Source: Ruixingdingia sedimenti (lineage in GTDB: Bacteria > Pseudomonadota > Alphaproteobacteria > Rhodobacterales > Rhodobacteraceae). Taken from it: 64,000 nt of DNA. The notes beneath the pieces were generated by a model. The model did not search any database. It was not told the origin of the DNA and saw only the letters and a list, made by a program, of their open reading frames with translations. The position numbers and the translations under genes are program-made. This document shows, piece by piece, positions 50,554-59,217 of the stretch. How positions within the stretch are numbered: position 1 is the stretch's first letter; every line of letters starts with the position of its first letter. The stretch lies in assembly GCF_031432425.1 (NCBI RefSeq), contig NZ_JAVKPH010000002.1, forward strand, positions 1 through 64,000. The letters are read 5' to 3'.

Positions 50554-50603
50554 CTCTGTAAGGCGATTTACAGAGATCTAGGAGAACCCGCCCCTAGAGT
50601 CAA
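50554..50603 (-). promoter_or_regulatory. Promoter and operator of the restriction-modification operon
   Basis: On the minus strand TTGACT (50598-50603) and TAGATC (50575-50580) are 17 bp apart. A perfect inverted repeat CTCTGTAA-N6-TTACAGAG (50554-50575) covers the expected start site and ends 10 bp before the first gene. A repressor bound there would block initiation, a logical control for a newly arriving restriction system. Confidence 0.7.
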
Positions 50604-50626
50604 TCCTTCAAATTGCAGTTTTCACC

Positions 50627-51013
50627 CTACAGAGAAAAATGCAGCGCCTGATGCTGCCATGTGAGCGGGAACGGCTCCAGCACCTGCGCGAGCGTCACCT
50701 CCGGCCCCTGCTTCCCGTCCAGGATCGCGTCGATGATGTCAGGCGCGAGCAGCGTGAGCCGCAGGACGCGGGTCATGTAGGAGGGCGCGATGCCCTCTCG
50801 TTCGGCCAGTTCGGCGATGGTGGCGTATTCGCCCGACTCGAGCATCCGCTTCCATCGGAACGCACGGGCCAGCGCCTTGACCAGCGTGCTGTCAGTCCGC
50901 TGCGATTGCGTGGCGCCCTCGGGCAACTGCATCTCCTTCCGCCCGCCGCGCTTCACGACGCGGAACGGGACGTGGAGCGTCACGGTGTCGGGGATCGGCG
51001 CGCCGCGGGTCAT
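50627..51013 (-). CDS. KorB/ParB-like HTH protein of recombinase module
   Basis: A 128-residue protein with a helix-turn-helix (ATIAELAEREGIAPSYMTRV, about residues 62-81) followed by LRLTLLAPDIIDAILDGKQG, similar to the KorB/ParB DNA-binding segment. Start overlaps the recombinase stop (ATGA). In alphaproteobacterial prophages a protein of this kind regularly follows a DUF2924-recombinase pair and may act as directionality or regulatory factor. It is directly upstream of the restriction-modification promoter. Confidence 0.65.
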   Translation of the reverse strand: MTRGAPIPDTVTLHVPFRVVKRGGRKEMQLPEGATQSQRTDSTLVKALARAFRWKRMLESGEYATIAELAEREGIAPSYMTRVLRLTLLAPDIIDAILDGKQGPEVTLAQVLEPFPLTWQHQALHFSL

Positions 51014-52335
51014 GCTGCTGCGCCCACATCTCCGGCCAGCATCTCCCGCGCGAGGTCACCGAGGCCGTCGATGCGGAGCCGGACGTTCAGCCCGTCCGTG
51101 CCGATCTCCACGCGCTCGATCAGCAGCGCCACGATGCGCGCCTGTTCAGCAGGGAACAGTTCCTCCCACAACGGGTCGAGCTGCTGCAATGCCGCGCGGG
51201 CGTCGACCTCACTGATGCCGTCGGCGTGGGCACGCGCCGCCTTCAAGGTCCCCGCCACGATCTCGGGCTGGCGAAAAACGGCACGGAGTTGGTCGATGAC
51301 CGTGGCCTCGATCTCCCCTGCTGGCACGCGGCCCACGGGGCATGACCCGGCACCGTGCTTCAGCACTGTCTGGCTGACGTAGTAGCGGTAGAGCCTGTCG
51401 CCTTTGCGCGTATGGGTCGGCGAAAACGCGGCACCATCGGGACCGAACAGCAGCCCCTTCAGCAGCGCAGGCGTCTCGGCGCGGGTGCGGGCGGCCCTCA
51501 TGCGGGGGCTCTCCTGGAGGATAGCGTGAACGCGGTCCCACGTCTCGCGGTCGATGATGGCGTCGTGCTCGCCGGGGTAGCTGTCGCCCTTGTGGACCGC
51601 TTCCCCGATGTAGGCGCGGTTGTTCAACATCCGGTAGAGGTATTTCTTGTCGATCCGGTTGCCGCGCGGCGTCCGGATGCCGCGTCCGCCGACCTCTCGC
51701 GCCAGTTCCGTGCAGGAGCCGATCTCGAGGAAGCGGGCGAAGATCCAGTGCACATGCGCGGCGGTTTCTTCGTCGACCACCAGTTTCCGGTTCTCGACAC
51801 GGTAGCCGTAGGGAGGCACCCCACCCATCCACATGCCCTTCTTCCGGCTGGCAGCGACCTTGTCGCGGATGCGCTCGGCGGTCACCTCGCGTTCGAATTG
51901 GGCGAAGGACAGCAGGATGTTCAGCGTCAGTCGGCCCATGGAGGTGGTCGTGTTGAACGACTGGGTGACGGAGACGAAGGTCACCCCGTTCCGGTCGAAC
52001 ACCTCCACCAGCTTGGCGAAGTCCGCGAGCGAGCGGCTGAGACGGTCGATCTTGTAGACCACCACCACGTCGACCAGCCCGTCCTCGATGTCCTCCAGCA
52101 GCCGCTTCAGGCCGGGCCGTTCCAGCGTGCCGCCCGAGATACCGCCGTCGTCATACTGATCGCGGACCAGCACCCACCCTTCCGACCGCTGACTGGCGAT
52201 GTAGGCTTCGCATGCCTCGCGCTGGGCGTGGAGGCTGTTGAACTCCTGCTCCAACCCTTCCTCAGACGATTTCCGGGTGTAGACGGCACAGCGCAGCTTG
52301 CGGACGGGTTTCGATTTTTCCATGGGCTTGGTCAT
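51010..52335 (-). CDS. Large serine recombinase (site-specific integrase)
   Basis: A 441-residue serine recombinase. The catalytic domain begins CAVYTRKSSEEG (nucleophile Ser23) and has the downstream VVVYKIDRLSRSLADF and IRDKVAASRKKGMWMG segments. A Recombinase domain follows (YLYRMLNNRAYIGEAVHKG) and a C-terminal coiled region. It would integrate or excise the associated element. ATG at 52335 overlaps the DUF2924 stop. The gene appears intact. Confidence 0.9.
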   Translation of the reverse strand: MTKPMEKSKPVRKLRCAVYTRKSSEEGLEQEFNSLHAQREACEAYIASQRSEGWVLVRDQYDDGGISGGTLERPGLKRLLEDIEDGLVDVVVVYKIDRLSRSLADFAKLVEVFDRNGVTFVSVTQSFNTTTSMGRLTLNILLSFAQFEREVTAERIRDKVAASRKKGMWMGGVPPYGYRVENRKLVVDEETAAHVHWIFARFLEIGSCTELAREVGGRGIRTPRGNRIDKKYLYRMLNNRAYIGEAVHKGDSYPGEHDAIIDRETWDRVHAILQESPRMRAARTRAETPALLKGLLFGPDGAAFSPTHTRKGDRLYRYYVSQTVLKHGAGSCPVGRVPAGEIEATVIDQLRAVFRQPEIVAGTLKAARAHADGISEVDARAALQQLDPLWEELFPAEQARIVALLIERVEIGTDGLNVRLRIDGLGDLAREMLAGDVGAAA

Positions 52336-52787
52336 CTCCGCCCCCTGTGGTTCTTGAGCCCGAAGAACACCCAGCCGTTCCAGCGCGTGCCAGTGATGGC
52401 GCGGGCAATGGCCGACAGCGACTTGTAGGGCCGCCCCTGCCATTCGAATCCGTCGGCGGTGACGGTGACGATCTGTTCGACGCCCTGCCACTCGCGCAGC
52501 AGCCGCGTGCCGGTGATCGGGCGGTTGCGGTCGGCGCGGATGCTGCGCCTCAATCGGTCGCCGCCATCCAGTTCCTCGCCCAGCCGTTCCAGCCGCCGGA
52601 TCGTCTCCGGTTTCAACCCGCCAAGGCTGAGTTCCTGAATGCGGTAGGCCAGCCGGGATTCAAGGTAGCGGCGATTGAACGGCGGCGGCTCGCTGTCGAA
52701 CAACTCGCGCCATTGCGCTTTCAAATCTGGCGTCGGCGTGGTCTTCAGCGCGGCCAGGCGCGCGGGGATGGGATCGGGCTTGTTCAT
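52332..52787 (-). CDS. DUF2924 domain protein
   Basis: A 151-residue DUF2924 protein: LKAQWRELFDSEPPPFNRRY (about residues 23-42), then ESRLAYRIQELSLGGLKPET and a C-terminal beta part with VTADGFEWQGRPYKSLSAIA and ITGTRWNGWVFFGL. It is almost always encoded immediately upstream of a serine recombinase in alphaproteobacterial phages, and the coupling here (ATGA) is kept. A DNA-binding accessory role in recombination is likely. Confidence 0.85.
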   Translation of the reverse strand: MNKPDPIPARLAALKTTPTPDLKAQWRELFDSEPPPFNRRYLESRLAYRIQELSLGGLKPETIRRLERLGEELDGGDRLRRSIRADRNRPITGTRLLREWQGVEQIVTVTADGFEWQGRPYKSLSAIARAITGTRWNGWVFFGLKNHRGRR

Positions 52788-52996
52788 GCATTTCTCCGGT
52801 GAGTTGGAGTTGCATGACGGCATGATCCGGCGGGATTGTGTAGTCGAGTGATCTCCATATTCCATTGTTTATATTCACCTTTTCCGAATCTTGAGCCGCA
52901 GGAGACCAACTGCAAGAATCGCGCAGAGCTCGGCACGCCGCTCGCCCGGGGTCATTTGGAACGGCGAAAGAGGATTGGGACCGGCAAGCTTCATGG

Positions 52997-53257
52997 TCAT
53001 GCCGCCTCCGCGTTGGAAAAGACGAAGCACTGCAAGTGATCGGAATTCGTCCCATAGATATCACACGGTCGAAACAACCAACCCTTGGGTGCGCGGCACC
53101 GCGCACCCAAAGCCGCGAACCCAGAATTATCTTTTGTCACTAGCGTCTTACCGGGCCGTAGCCCCCCGTATGCGGTGCGCAGCCGGAAGGACCCGTTGAC
53201 ATCCTCCCGCTCGGAAAGACCGCCGAGAACCCAGAGCCTGAGGAAAGAGCTGCGCAT
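52997..53257 (-). CDS. Possible small coupled protein
   Basis: An 86-codon frame starting in a TGATG overlap with the stop of the HTH gene: MRSSFLRLWVLGGLSEREDV, then RTAYGGLRPGKTLVTKD. No domain is recognised, and the only support is the tight start-stop coupling and an open frame. It may be chance. Confidence 0.3.
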   Translation of the reverse strand: MRSSFLRLWVLGGLSEREDVNGSFRLRTAYGGLRPGKTLVTKDNSGFAALGARCRAPKGWLFRPCDIYGTNSDHLQCFVFSNAEAA

Positions 53258-54021
53258 CACGGACGCTCCTGCCCGTGTGTCGCCCCACCGCGCCTTGAAG
53301 AATTCCTGCAGGATCTGCCGCGCTCCAGCTTCAGCGCAAGATTTCCGATCGCCTCCCGAAAGTACCCCCAAACTCGAAGAGGCGGTGCCTTCGTTCCATG
53401 ACTGCTTTTCGCTGCCAGGACGGGCAGGACATGTTGCTCAAGGTCGAAGTGCTCAAGCAACGCGGACAAACCCTCCACATCACCTGAGAGCATTCTGCGG
53501 TTTTCGTCATTCGCCCAAGGGCCAAGGGCGTCCAGGCAACGCTCCAGAGACAGAGCAATCTCTGCAGCGGTAGTAGAGTCTAAAATCAAATTGTTATTCT
53601 TTCGCACTGCCGCTGTGGCACCATCCCCATGCCATCCCGACTGCTGGTCCTCGTACAGGAAGCGCGTACTTGGCGTCTCCAGGATCGCCATCCCATGTTT
53701 TGGGTGCCCGGTCGGTGGGATGAGATCCCGGCCCGGCCAACCGATCAGAATATAGAAAGAGCTGATCCGGCCATGGTGCTTGGCAAAGCGAGCTTGACGG
53801 ACGACAAGATTGCGTTCCTCAAAAACCGTGAGATGGCGTGCAATAGTTCTTTTCGAACACTGCGACTGAACCGCCAGCGTATGCCAGTTGGGAAAGCACA
53901 CACCGTGATTATCGGACATGTGTGCCAAGGTCAGCAGGATTGATCTGCCAGGGGTGCCGAGCCCGCCAACGCCAGCCGCCCAGCGCGCGGCATGGAAGTT
54001 CATGTAAGAATTTCGGCGCAT
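53257..54021 (-). CDS. Helix-turn-helix replication-type protein
   Basis: A 254-residue protein with an N-terminal winged helix of the HTH_36 kind (RSILLTLAHMSDNHGVCFPN, then TLAVQSQCSKRTIARHL, about residues 26-66). The C-terminal half is helical without clear motif. Such proteins are plasmid or phage replication initiators or regulators. Start at 54021 has GAGGA 9 nt upstream. A block of short tandem repeats about 250 bp upstream would suit a replication origin. Confidence 0.6.
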   Translation of the reverse strand: MRRNSYMNFHAARWAAGVGGLGTPGRSILLTLAHMSDNHGVCFPNWHTLAVQSQCSKRTIARHLTVFEERNLVVRQARFAKHHGRISSFYILIGWPGRDLIPPTGHPKHGMAILETPSTRFLYEDQQSGWHGDGATAAVRKNNNLILDSTTAAEIALSLERCLDALGPWANDENRRMLSGDVEGLSALLEHFDLEQHVLPVLAAKSSHGTKAPPLRVWGYFREAIGNLALKLERGRSCRNSSRRGGATHGQERP

Positions 54022-54529
54022 CTCAGTTGATCCTCGCACGCATGTCGGACCGGCTGCCGAGAGCGAAGCGCTTTCCGTCCGTGCCGTGATGAGGAGGATG
54101 CGCGCGCCCGAGCTGATCCCTCATGGGCGCTCTCCGGACCTGTCGGCAGCCTCCTGCGTGCAGAGACCAGCGCATTCTCTTGTTTGACCGCGATTGTATG
54201 GGTGTCATCCGGGACCTCCTGCTGTGACACCGCAATCGCAGCACGGGGTCATCGGCGGCGCATAGGCGGTGACCGGCGGTGACCGGCGGTGAGCCGAGCC
54301 GGAGAATCCGCCCCTTCCGGCCGGCAGGTACTGCCCAGGTCGGGGAACGCGGGCCGAAAAGACATGATTCGGGCCGACTGCACATTTCCGCACCGGCGCA
54401 TAGGCCGTGACAGGCGGCCAAACCGGCATTCCCATCGCCGCTTACTGCTAGGCCATCGAGACGGACGACGAATCCTCGCGTTTCAAGAGGTGCGTATAAC
54501 CATCTCCTCGATCCGTCGCGCTTGCGGAC
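54022..54529. other. Non-coding region with repeats
   Basis: About 500 bp without a supported gene, between the leftward HTH gene and the truncated capsid gene. It holds the tandem GGCGGTGACC repeats described separately. The right edge near 54530 is where capsid homology begins abruptly. Confidence 0.5.
54253..54417. repeat. Tandem decamers GGCGGTGACC and a 27-bp distant copy
   Basis: Three consecutive decamers lie at 54265-54274, 54275-54284 and 54285-54294 (last one ends GAGC). A longer unit containing GGCGCATAGGCGGTGAC recurs with three changes at 54391-54417. Direct repeats beside an HTH replication-type gene resemble iterons. Confidence 0.6.
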
Positions 54530-55350
54530 AGCGAAGCTATCGCGACCCGCGCCCGCGAGGCCGAGCGCGACCGCGTCTCCACCATCTACGATCTGGCCGG
54601 ACGACTGAACCTCGAGCGCAGCTTTGCAGAGGATTTGGTGAAGCGCGGTGTCGGCGTCGACGAGGCCCGCCGCCTGATCCTCGATCAGGTCGCCGCGAAG
54701 TCGGACGAAACCCGGACCTTCGGCCAGGTGTCGATCCCGCTCGGCGGGCGCGACGAACGCATCACCCGCCGCGATGCGGTGGCGAATGCCCTGCTGCACC
54801 GCTACAGCCCGACGCTGTTCCAGCTCGAGGACGCCGCGCGCCAGTATCGCGGCATGACGCTCCTGGAACTGGCCCGCGAAAGCCTCGGCAATGCGGGGGT
54901 GAACACGCGCGGCCTCTCGCGCGACGAGGTGGCGACGCGGGCGCTGCATTCGACCTCCGACTTCCCCGAGATCCTGTCGGCCGTCACCAACAAGACCCTG
55001 CGGCAGGCCTATGACGCCTATCCCCGCACCTTCGCGCTCTTCTGCCGCCAGGTGCTGGCGACCGACTTCAAGTCCATGCACCGCGTCCAGCTGGGTGAAG
55101 CGCCGCAACTGCTGGAGGTCGGCGAAAGCGGCGAGTTCAAGCGCGGGACGCTCGGCGAGAGCAAGGAGAGCTACAAGGTCAAGACCTATGGCCGGGTCGT
55201 CGCGATCACCCGGCAAGTGCTGATCAACGACGATCTCGATGCCTTCACCCGCATCCCGGCGATGTATGGCAACTCCATCGCCCAGCTGGAATCCGACGTG
55301 GTCTGGGGCATCATCACCGCCAACCCGGCGATGGCCGACGGCACGGCGCT
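54530..55350 (+). pseudogene. Major capsid protein fragment, relative of the 12-13 kb gene
   Basis: About 270 codons match the capsid part of the fusion at 11684-13732, from EAIATRAREAERDRVSTIYD to GIITANPAMADGTALF. Most differences are synonymous (for example FGQVSIPL for FPHVSVPL is one of few replacements), so the copies diverged under selection in related phages rather than by recent duplication. Both ends are cut: the left edge near 54530, the right edge near 55350 where a reversed integrase fragment begins. No function is expected. Confidence 0.85.
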
Positions 55351-55785
55351 GTTCCCCGCCTCATTGAGGATGCGCTTCACCGAGTTGGCCCCGGCATAAA
55401 GTCCCAGCTTCTTCAATTCCCCGGCGATCCGCTTGTAGCCCCAGAGCAGGTTTTCGGACCCGATGCGGATGACGACGTCGCGCAGCTCCTGGGTCAAGCG
55501 CGGCCTGCCCACGGGTTTGAAGGGGCGCCCGCTGCGCGTCTGGGCAAGCCAGCGCTTGTAGGTCGCGGGCTTCGCCACCTCCATGAGCCCGTCGATATCG
55601 TGTCCGAACTCTGCCCCGATACGCAGAAGTTCGGATTTCTCCGCGGGCGACAGGATCAACCTTTGCGCCGGGATGCGGGCCCGCAGAATATGGATCTGGG
55701 CCTTGAGGAGCCTCATCTGCGCGTTGTGTCGGGGCATGAAGAGCCGGGCCAAGAAGACCAGAAGGAGGGAAAACGTCGAATTCAT
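55350..55785 (-). pseudogene. DDE integrase/transposase, N-terminal fragment
   Basis: Reading from ATG at 55785, MNSTFSLLLVFLARLFMPRH then LKKLGLYAGANSVKRILNEAG: the N-terminal helix-turn-helix part (about 145 residues) of a long-form integrase with VGRPRLTQELRDVVIRIG and SENLLWGYKRIAGEL. The catalytic DDE core that should follow is missing; the frame runs into antisense capsid DNA at 55350. It is therefore inactive. Confidence 0.75.
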
Positions 55786-56095
55786 CTTGCCGGGCTCCAC
55801 CACGGCGCTTAAAAAAATTGCCGCCATGTCAATGCGATGGGACGTGCCTACATTTTGGCACCCCGCTCAGGAAGACCAAAAGCGCGCGGGACGGACGATG
55901 GACCTCAAGGAGCCTCGGTCGGGGATTCGAGGGCGCCCTTGAGAACCTGCCGGGACCGGCGATGGCGGCGCAGCGATACCCTTCCAGAGCTGACGACGCG
56001 CGAAAGCCTTCGAAAAATGATTGCGCAGCAGTTCGCTTGAGCGCCTGCCACTACGCTGCTTCGCACGGAGAGAGTTCGGTATCAGGTTGGCTCCC
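55786..56095. other. Gap between two transposon remnants
   Basis: About 310 bp with no gene supported. An AAAAAAATT tract at about 55809-55817 lies upstream of the integrase fragment. Neither terminal repeats nor a promoter are evident. Confidence 0.4.
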
Positions 56096-56528
56096 TCCGG
56101 ATGTTGAGCATGCGGAACTTCCTGCCATCGTGGGTCCGGCCCTCGACGAAGTCATAGGACCAGACATGGTTGGGGTGCTCCGGCCGAAGCCGAACGCATG
56201 ATCCGTCATTCAGCCAGAGACGTCCTCTCTTCGGTTGCTTCTGGGGAACCTTCAGCCCCTCCCGCCGCCAGATGCGCTCGACACGCTTGGCATTCACCGT
56301 CCAGCCTTCGGATCGCAGCATTGCCGTGATCCGGCGATAGCCATAGCGGCCGTAGCGTGAGGCCAGGCGGATGATGTCGGCGGTCAATGCCTCTTCATCC
56401 GGCCGGCCTTTGGGCTTTTTGCGGTGGGTCGAACGGTGCTGGCCGAGAACCTTGCAGGCAAAGCGCTCCGAGACGGAGAACTTCGCCATGACATGATCGA
56501 CGCAGCGACGGCGGCGAGCGGGGCTCAA
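56082..56528 (-). pseudogene. IS3-family OrfB, truncated
   Basis: The N-terminal HTH_21 region is present (RYGRYGYRRITAMLRSEGW) and the first DDE aspartate is reached (HVWSYDFVEGRTHDGRKF). After MLNI the normal IDEFTRE sequence is replaced by RREPT and a stop, so the second Asp and the Glu are absent. The element has been cut by a later rearrangement near 56096. Confidence 0.8.
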
Positions 56529-56870
56529 TAGTTTCCCGAGGCAGCCTCCTTCAGGATCAGCTTCTCGAGCGTCAGGTCCGACACCGCCTTGCGCAACCGG
56601 TCGTTCTCTTTCTCAAGCTCTTTCAGGCGCTTCACCTGATCGCCCTTCAGGCCGCCGAACTCCTTGCGCCATCGGTAATACGTGAACTGTGTCACGCCGA
56701 TCGAACGAACCGCTTCGCCAACTGACCGGCCTTGTGACAACAGAACATCAACCTGGCGCAGCTTCGCGACGATCTCTTCGGGCTTGTGCTTCTTCTGGGG
56801 CATTCCAACGTCCTCTCTAACGGCCAAATAGCCTACTTCAGGGAGGACCACTTTTCAGGGGGCAGGCCAG
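56096..56870 (-). mobile_element. Truncated IS3-family element (IS407-like)
   Basis: It keeps its right end near 56860 (GTGGTCCTCCCTG on the minus strand, typical of this group) and orfA, but loses the orfB catalytic core and left end. It now abuts an AAA ATPase fragment on the right. Confidence 0.7.
56525..56806 (-). CDS. IS3-family OrfA
   Basis: A 93-residue OrfA with helix-turn-helix (EEIVAKLRQVDVLLSQGRSV, GVTQFTYYRWRKEFGG) and leucine zipper (VKRLKELEKENDRLRKAVSD). It starts at MPQKKHKPEE. It is intact, but its partner OrfB is truncated, so it cannot transpose; alone it might repress. The stop overlaps the orfB frame, where a -1 shift normally fuses the two. Confidence 0.8.
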   Translation of the reverse strand, partial: GMPQKKHKPEEIVAKLRQVDVLLSQGRSVGEAVRSIGVTQFTYYRWRKEFGGLKGDQVKRLKELEKENDRLRKAVSDLTLEKLILKEAASGNY

Positions 56871-57228
56871 AAGAAGGCGAAGCATGATGTGCTCGCTGTG
56901 CGTCTCGATGATCAGAGTCTTTCCAGACGAAAGCCTGTCCTGGTCGCCATTCGCAGCCTTGATGAACAGGTCGCCCATGCCGACCTGGATGGCGGGATGA
57001 ACATGGAGTTCCGGCTGCTCGATCCCAAGAACGCCGTCCTGCTTGCGCAACGAGGCGACGACCACCGGGACCATCTGGGAGATGCCGACGCCGACGTCGC
57101 CCGGTGCAACCAGGATGCCCTTCTCGAAGTCCCGGAGGGCGATCTCTGTCCGCTTGGCGAGGCTCAGATAGAGCTCCTGCAACTCGGCAATGTCGTCTTC
57201 GTTGAGACCACGCTCAAACAGCCAGCGC
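56866..57228 (-). pseudogene. DUF3696/OLD-like AAA ATPase fragment
   Basis: About 120 codons of an ABC-type ATPase C-terminal part: GVGISQMVPVVVASLRKQDG (signature-like), GIEQPELHVHPAIQ (Walker B) and TLIIETHSEHIMLRL. This pattern is seen in DUF3696 defence-associated and OLD-like ATPases. The 3' end is cut by the IS3 element and the 5' end by a P-type ATPase fragment. No Walker A remains. Confidence 0.7.
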
Positions 57229-57484
57229 ATGATCGAGCGTTTCGCCCAATGGTATACGCCCGGCATCATGGTGCTGGCGCTGGGTGCTTGGGCGGTGACG
57301 CAGGATATTCGCCTCGCGCTGACCCTTCTGGTGGTGGCCTGTCCGGGCACCCTGGTGATCTCGACGCCGGTCTCCGTCGTCGCCGGCATCGGGCGGGCAG
57401 CGCGGTCGGGCATCCTCATCAAGGGCGGGCAGCATCTGGAAAGCGCCGGCCGCATCGACATGCTGGCGCTGGACAAGACCGGCA
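57226..57484 (+). pseudogene. Heavy-metal P-type ATPase fragment
   Basis: About 85 codons, from IERFAQWYTPGIMVLALGAW through VACPGTLVISTPVSVVAGIG to the phosphorylation site IDMLALDKTG. The metal site reads CPG rather than the CPC of ZntA. The catalytic Asp is present but everything after DKTG is lost to an SDR fragment joined in frame. Confidence 0.75.
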
Positions 57485-57765
57485 ACAATGCTGCGCTCAG
57501 GCCCGATAACGCCCCCGCCGCAGAGTTCGACGAAGCCTACTGGGACCGGCTGATGTCGGTCGACCTCAAGGGGACGGCGTTGTGCATGAAGCATGAGCTG
57601 GCGCAGATGGTGGCTCAGGGCAGCGGCGGGTCGATCGTCAACATTTCGTCGGTCTCGGGCTTCCGGCCTCAGCCGAACACCATTGCCTATGTCGCTGCAA
57701 AACACGGGGTGAACGGTCTGACCAAGAACGCGGCCATGGAATACGGTCGCCATAATATCCGGGTG
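57484..57765 (+). pseudogene. Short-chain dehydrogenase (SDR) fragment
   Basis: About 94 codons of an SDR: NNAALRPDNAPAAEFDEAYW, then SVDLKGTALCMKHELAQM, NISSVSG (catalytic Ser) and YVAAKHG (catalytic Tyr and Lys). The NAD-binding N-terminus and the end after HNIRV are missing. The frame then continues with an unrelated 23-codon scrap (PKGSAIAEMLSDYAVLREQA) to a stop at 57835. Confidence 0.75.
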
Positions 57766-57858
57766 CCGAAAGGCTCTGCGATAGCGGAGATGCTCAGCGA
57801 TTATGCCGTGCTGCGGGAACAGGCGCGGGTCTGCTGATGTTCCGGCACTCGTCACCAG

Positions 57859-59217
57859 CTATGCGTCGCGCCTCGCAGTGGTGCCCGGGACTTCAGTTGG
57901 CAACCTGATCGACGCCTGGAAACCGGACGATGCACCCGAACGTGGCGACTCCAGAACGAGCGAGCTGCCGATCCGGCCAGCAATGGCGGCGACGATGGCG
58001 AGGCCGAGCCCACTACCGTCGGCATTCGCATTCGCCCTTTCGAAGCGCACCGTGAGGCGGTCGAGAGTGTCGCGTGGCAGGACCGGGCCGTCGTTCGCGA
58101 CAGAAAGCAGCCCGTCCGCGGTCAACGTGACGTCGACCGTCGTGTTTTCGGCTCCGTGCCGGAGCGCGTTCTCCACGAGGTTGCGGCACAGGATGGCAAA
58201 GGCGTCGGGGTCGATGTCGGACATGACGGTTGTACTCGGCAGCGTCAGCGCGATGCGGTCCTTCGTGCTGGCACGCTCAAGATCGTCCACCACCACGCGG
58301 GCGACCGCCCTCAGGTCCCCGCTCCGGTCCATCCGCAGCCGCCCGCCTTCGGCCCGCGCAAGCTGCATGAGGCGTTCGGAAAGCCGGGTCAGGCGCTTGA
58401 GCGTCGCCTCAATTTCGGCGGCACGCGCTTCGGTGGCCGGCTCCTGCGTCTCCGCCCTCAGCCGCTGCGCCTGAGCGATTGCGCCGGCCAGCGGCGTTCT
58501 CAACTCGTGGGCCGCGTTCGCAGCAAAGCTGCGCTCGGCCTCGAACGCCTCGCGCAAGCGGGCGAGAAGGCCGTTGAGCGTCTCGGCCAGCGGACCGATC
58601 TCGCTCGGCAGCCCCTCGGCGGGAACCTCCGACAGGTCGCGGGCACCGCGCGCCTCGAGGCGTGCGCGGAACCGGCGCAGCGGGTCGAGGCTGAAACGGA
58701 CGGCGAGAATGATCGCCGTCAGCGCGACCGGCAGGACGATCAGCAGGGGCAGGCCGAGACCCATCTGGATTTCGCGCGCGACCGACGCGCGATGGGCCAA
58801 CGGCTCGGCCACGGTTATCCGGATCGTGTCCTGAAGGGCGGCGTCGCTATAGAGCCGGTGGGTGGCAGTCTGCCGAAACCCGCGCCCGTCCCAGGACGGG
58901 AACACCGCGGGGTCGGCCGCGTGGGATTGCAGCAGGATGTGCCCATCGGCATCCCGCACGAGGTAGGTGAACAACTCGTCATGCTCCCGGATCGGCGAGA
59001 GCCGCTGCGTCACGCCCTGATCTTCGCGGCCCACGATATCGGTAACGGCCAGCGGCAGGATCCTCTCGGCCGTCTCCCGCAGCGCGCTATCGAAGACCTC
59101 GTCCAATTCGCCTCGGACGATCACGGCCGTCACCGTCGCCGCCAGCAGCCACAGCACCGTCAGTGCAAGGCCAAGCGACAGGCCGAGCCGGCCCTGAAGG
59201 CTGGCGGGCCATCTCAT
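57859..59217 (-). CDS. Two-component sensor histidine kinase
   Basis: A 452-residue kinase with two membrane helices (about 9-33 and 150-172) around a 115-residue periplasmic sensor, a HAMP-like linker (SLDPLRRFRARLEARG), HisKA with NAAHELRTPLAG (His near 243) and HATPase motifs (NLVENALRHG, NANADGSGLGLAIV). The layout resembles QseC/PmrB/BasS kinases. It overlaps its response regulator by 4 bp and probably controls the divergent PepSY/cytochrome genes. Confidence 0.9.
   Translation of the reverse strand: MRWPASLQGRLGLSLGLALTVLWLLAATVTAVIVRGELDEVFDSALRETAERILPLAVTDIVGREDQGVTQRLSPIREHDELFTYLVRDADGHILLQSHAADPAVFPSWDGRGFRQTATHRLYSDAALQDTIRITVAEPLAHRASVAREIQMGLGLPLLIVLPVALTAIILAVRFSLDPLRRFRARLEARGARDLSEVPAEGLPSEIGPLAETLNGLLARLREAFEAERSFAANAAHELRTPLAGAIAQAQRLRAETQEPATEARAAEIEATLKRLTRLSERLMQLARAEGGRLRMDRSGDLRAVARVVVDDLERASTKDRIALTLPSTTVMSDIDPDAFAILCRNLVENALRHGAENTTVDVTLTADGLLSVANDGPVLPRDTLDRLTVRFERANANADGSGLGLAIVAAIAGRIGSSLVLESPRSGASSGFQASIRLPTEVPGTTARRDA

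Noticed and set aside
57190..57837. Single functional fusion protein of P-type ATPase and SDR
   Set aside because: Both parts are internal fragments lacking essential domains; in-frame joining appears accidental.
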